Source: Neisseria dumasiana (GTDB lineage Bacteria; Pseudomonadota; Gammaproteobacteria; Burkholderiales; Neisseriaceae). From it: a stretch of DNA of 64,000 nucleotides. How positions within the stretch are numbered: position 1 is the stretch's first letter; each line of letters begins with the position of its first letter. The stretch lies in assembly GCF_022870885.1 (NCBI RefSeq), contig NZ_CP091509.1:930001-994000 (forward strand), read 5' to 3'. The notes beneath the pieces are model-generated. The model ran no database searches. It worked only from the letters and a program-made list of their open reading frames with translations, and was not told the origin of the DNA. This document shows positions 62,635-64,000 of the stretch, piece after piece. Both the position numbers and the translations under genes were made by a program.

Positions 62635-63609
62635 TTATTGTTGGTGCAGCTTGTTAACGTATTCGACTTCTTCGCGGCTGCCCATTACCACCGATACGCG
62701 CTGGTGCAGCCCTTCGGGTTGGATGTCGAGCATATTTTGAACGGCATTGCTGCTGGCTCCGCCCGCCTGTTCCAATACCAAGCTTAAGGGGTTGGCTTCG
62801 TACATCAGGCGCAGTTTGCCGGGTTTGCCGGGGTCGCGTGCGTCTTGCGGATACATAAACACGCCGCCGCGCATCAGAATGCGGTGGATTTCGGCCACCA
62901 TCGAGGCCACCCAGCGCATATTGTAGTTTTTGCCGCGCACGCCGGTGTCGCCCGCCAAGAGTTCGGCAATGTATTGCTGCATGGGCGGGAACCAATGGCG
63001 CTGGTTCGACATATTGATGGCAAATTCTTTGGTTTGCTCCGGCACTTTGGGTTCGGCTTGGGTTTGCACGAATTGGCCGTCTGAATCGAGCGTAAACACA
63101 AACACGCCGTGTTTCAAGGTAAACACCAGCTGGGTTTGCGGGCCGTAGAGCACATAGCCGCTGCCCACCTGTTTGCGGCCTTTTTGCAGGAACGATTCGG
63201 TGGTCAGTGCGCCTTCGGGTTTGGCGAGAATCGAGAAAATCGTGCCTACGGAAATATTCACATCAATGTTGGACGAGCCGTCTAAAGGGTCGAACAAAAC
63301 GAGATAAGCACCGTTTTCGTTGCAGGTAACAAATTCGTCTTCTTCTTCGCTGGCCAAGCCCGCCACATTCGGGTTGGCTTGTAAAACGTGTATAAGGATG
63401 TCGTTGGCAATCACATCGAGCTTTTTCTGGTCTTCTCCCTGAACATTGCCCGTGCCGGCCTCACCCAACACGCCGGCCAATGCGCCCTGACGCACTTTGC
63501 CGTTGATTTGGGCGCAAGCGGCGACAACGGATTCGAACACGCTGCCTAAGGCATTGGGAATATGGTGGTGATTTAAATGTTGGGGCAGAAATTGCGATAG
63601 GGTGGTCAT
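62635..63609 (-). CDS. fbp: Fructose-1,6-bisphosphatase class I
   Basis: 324 aa. Metal-binding EEEDEF and [23 protein letters not shown] are the class I signature, and the Arg/Lys-rich C-terminal [22 protein letters not shown] binds fructose bisphosphate. It is the irreversible gluconeogenic step, consistent with growth on lactate or amino acids. The TTG/ATG context near 63609 gives [12 protein letters not shown], preceded by AAGTGAGAAAAAC. Monocistronic. Confidence 0.96.
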   Translation of the reverse strand: MTTLSQFLPQHLNHHHIPNALGSVFESVVAACAQINGKVRQGALAGVLGEAGTGNVQGEDQKKLDVIANDILIHVLQANPNVAGLASEEEDEFVTCNENGAYLVLFDPLDGSSNIDVNISVGTIFSILAKPEGALTTESFLQKGRKQVGSGYVLYGPQTQLVFTLKHGVFVFTLDSDGQFVQTQAEPKVPEQTKEFAINMSNQRHWFPPMQQYIAELLAGDTGVRGKNYNMRWVASMVAEIHRILMRGGVFMYPQDARDPGKPGKLRLMYEANPLSLVLEQAGGASSNAVQNMLDIQPEGLHQRVSVVMGSREEVEYVNKLHQQ

Positions 63610-63968
63610 GTTTTTCTCACTTTTGCGGAATGGTTTTCAGGCGGCCGGCCGATGCAGCTGCGGCCTTGGGGCACAGGTGTCGGACATTATATTTTATTTT
63701 GAGTGTTTGGCTAAGAGGCCGTCTGCATCGTTTAAATATTGTAATAAAGCAACGCGGCAGGCATATTCATGACTACAATACTGCCGCAAATATGCCGACT
63801 GCGGCTTCTCACAAGTTTGGATACCTTTGCACCCCCCGTCTGCGGCTTGTTATTGAGTTGAGTGGTGCTGAGATTTCGGCTTGTTGCGGCATACACGGCG
63901 TTCAGACGGCCTCTGCCGCCGTTTCGACGATATGGTTCGATAAGATTTTTATTTTTTAAGGATACCCC
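63610..63968. other. 359-bp intergenic region upstream of fbp
   Basis: It lies between the divergent fbp and the partial gene at 63969 and should contain both promoters. It contains DUS-like sequences near 63717 (GCCGTCTGCA, mutated) and 63902 (TTCAGACGGCC, intact), and a fragment GGATACCTTTGCACCCCC resembling one end of the ~145-bp repeat. An open frame at 63630-63959 is composed of repeat-like sequence and is not supported as a gene. Confidence 0.5.
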
Positions 63969-64000
63969 ATGATAACGATTCTGATTGTTCTCGGCCTGAT
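63969..64000 (+). CDS. Start of an unidentified gene (cut by window end)
   Basis: Only ten codons are visible (MITILIVLGL). An AAGGATA ribosome site seven bases upstream makes the start credible. The hydrophobic beginning suggests a membrane protein or signal anchor. Nothing more can be said. Confidence 0.5.
   Translation, partial: MITILIVLGL

Noticed and set aside
63630..63959. 109-codon open frame upstream of the last gene
   Set aside because: It spans DUS and repeat-like DNA, reads as low-complexity translation ([20 protein letters not shown]) and fills a promoter region.
1..64000. tRNA or rRNA genes
   Set aside because: I looked for GGTTCGA-type T-loop and acceptor-stem patterns and for conserved rRNA segments in the gaps and found none; a covariance-model scan would settle this.

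Overview
The window is chromosomal DNA of a Neisseria species. The main evidence is the DNA uptake sequence (DUS) GCCGTCTGAA, present in dozens of copies and mostly as the 12-mer AGGCCGTCTGAA (the AG dialect) rather than the ATGCCGTCTGAA typical of N. meningitidis and N. gonorrhoeae. Correia-like miniature elements, an IS30-family remnant and typical neisserial gene neighbourhoods (hfq-folK, sdhCDAB-gltA-sucAB-lpd) agree. AG-DUS, an NAD-type malate dehydrogenase and type VI secretion cargo point to a commensal or animal-associated Neisseria rather than a pathogen. I cannot name the species from sequence alone.

Layout. 1-4.8 kb, minus strand: end of a nitroreductase gene, a pirin, an SDR protein and the squalene pair hpnD-hpnE. 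4.86-5.5 kb: an internally deleted IS30-type element. 5.6-12.7 kb: pyrC, two small membrane/exported proteins, hfq, an MnmM-like methyltransferase, a SirB2 protein, folK, a deoxynucleoside kinase and a BetT-type transporter. 13-21.5 kb: an ABC-F ATPase, small exported proteins, the tail of the Fe-S assembly system (hscA, fdx, iscX) interrupted by mntP, and rarA. 21.8-28 kb: a lipoprotein, thrC, msbA, fpr and a lone cysN. 28.3-41 kb: a TCA-cycle block with mdh divergent from sdhCDAB-sdhE-gltA-sucA-sucB-lpdA. 41-48.5 kb: radC, bioA, a Nudix hydrolase, a DUF455 protein, lolA, ilvE and cls. 49-54.7 kb: class Ia ribonucleotide reductase (nrdA, nrdB) and its YfaE-type ferredoxin. 54.8-64 kb: glnD, an FAH-family enzyme, a DUF815 ATPase, a YceI lipoprotein, proS, fbp and the start of one more gene.

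The most notable accessory feature lies between nrdA and nrdB. It is an AT-rich three-gene cassette: a PAAR-domain tip protein, a Tae4-type peptidoglycan amidase effector and a Tai4-type periplasmic immunity protein. No type VI structural genes are in the window, so this is an orphan interbacterial toxin module inserted inside an essential operon.

Intergenic DNA is crowded with short repeats. These are Correia-like elements with two different terminal sequences, a second TIR-bearing family with a palindromic core, a ~145-bp repeat with IS5-like ends (four copies), and DUS inverted pairs acting as terminators. Two RNA structures stand out: a 70-nt stem-loop upstream of sucA, and a DUS-pair hairpin that covers the cysN ribosome-binding site. 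I saw no tRNA, rRNA or CRISPR array.
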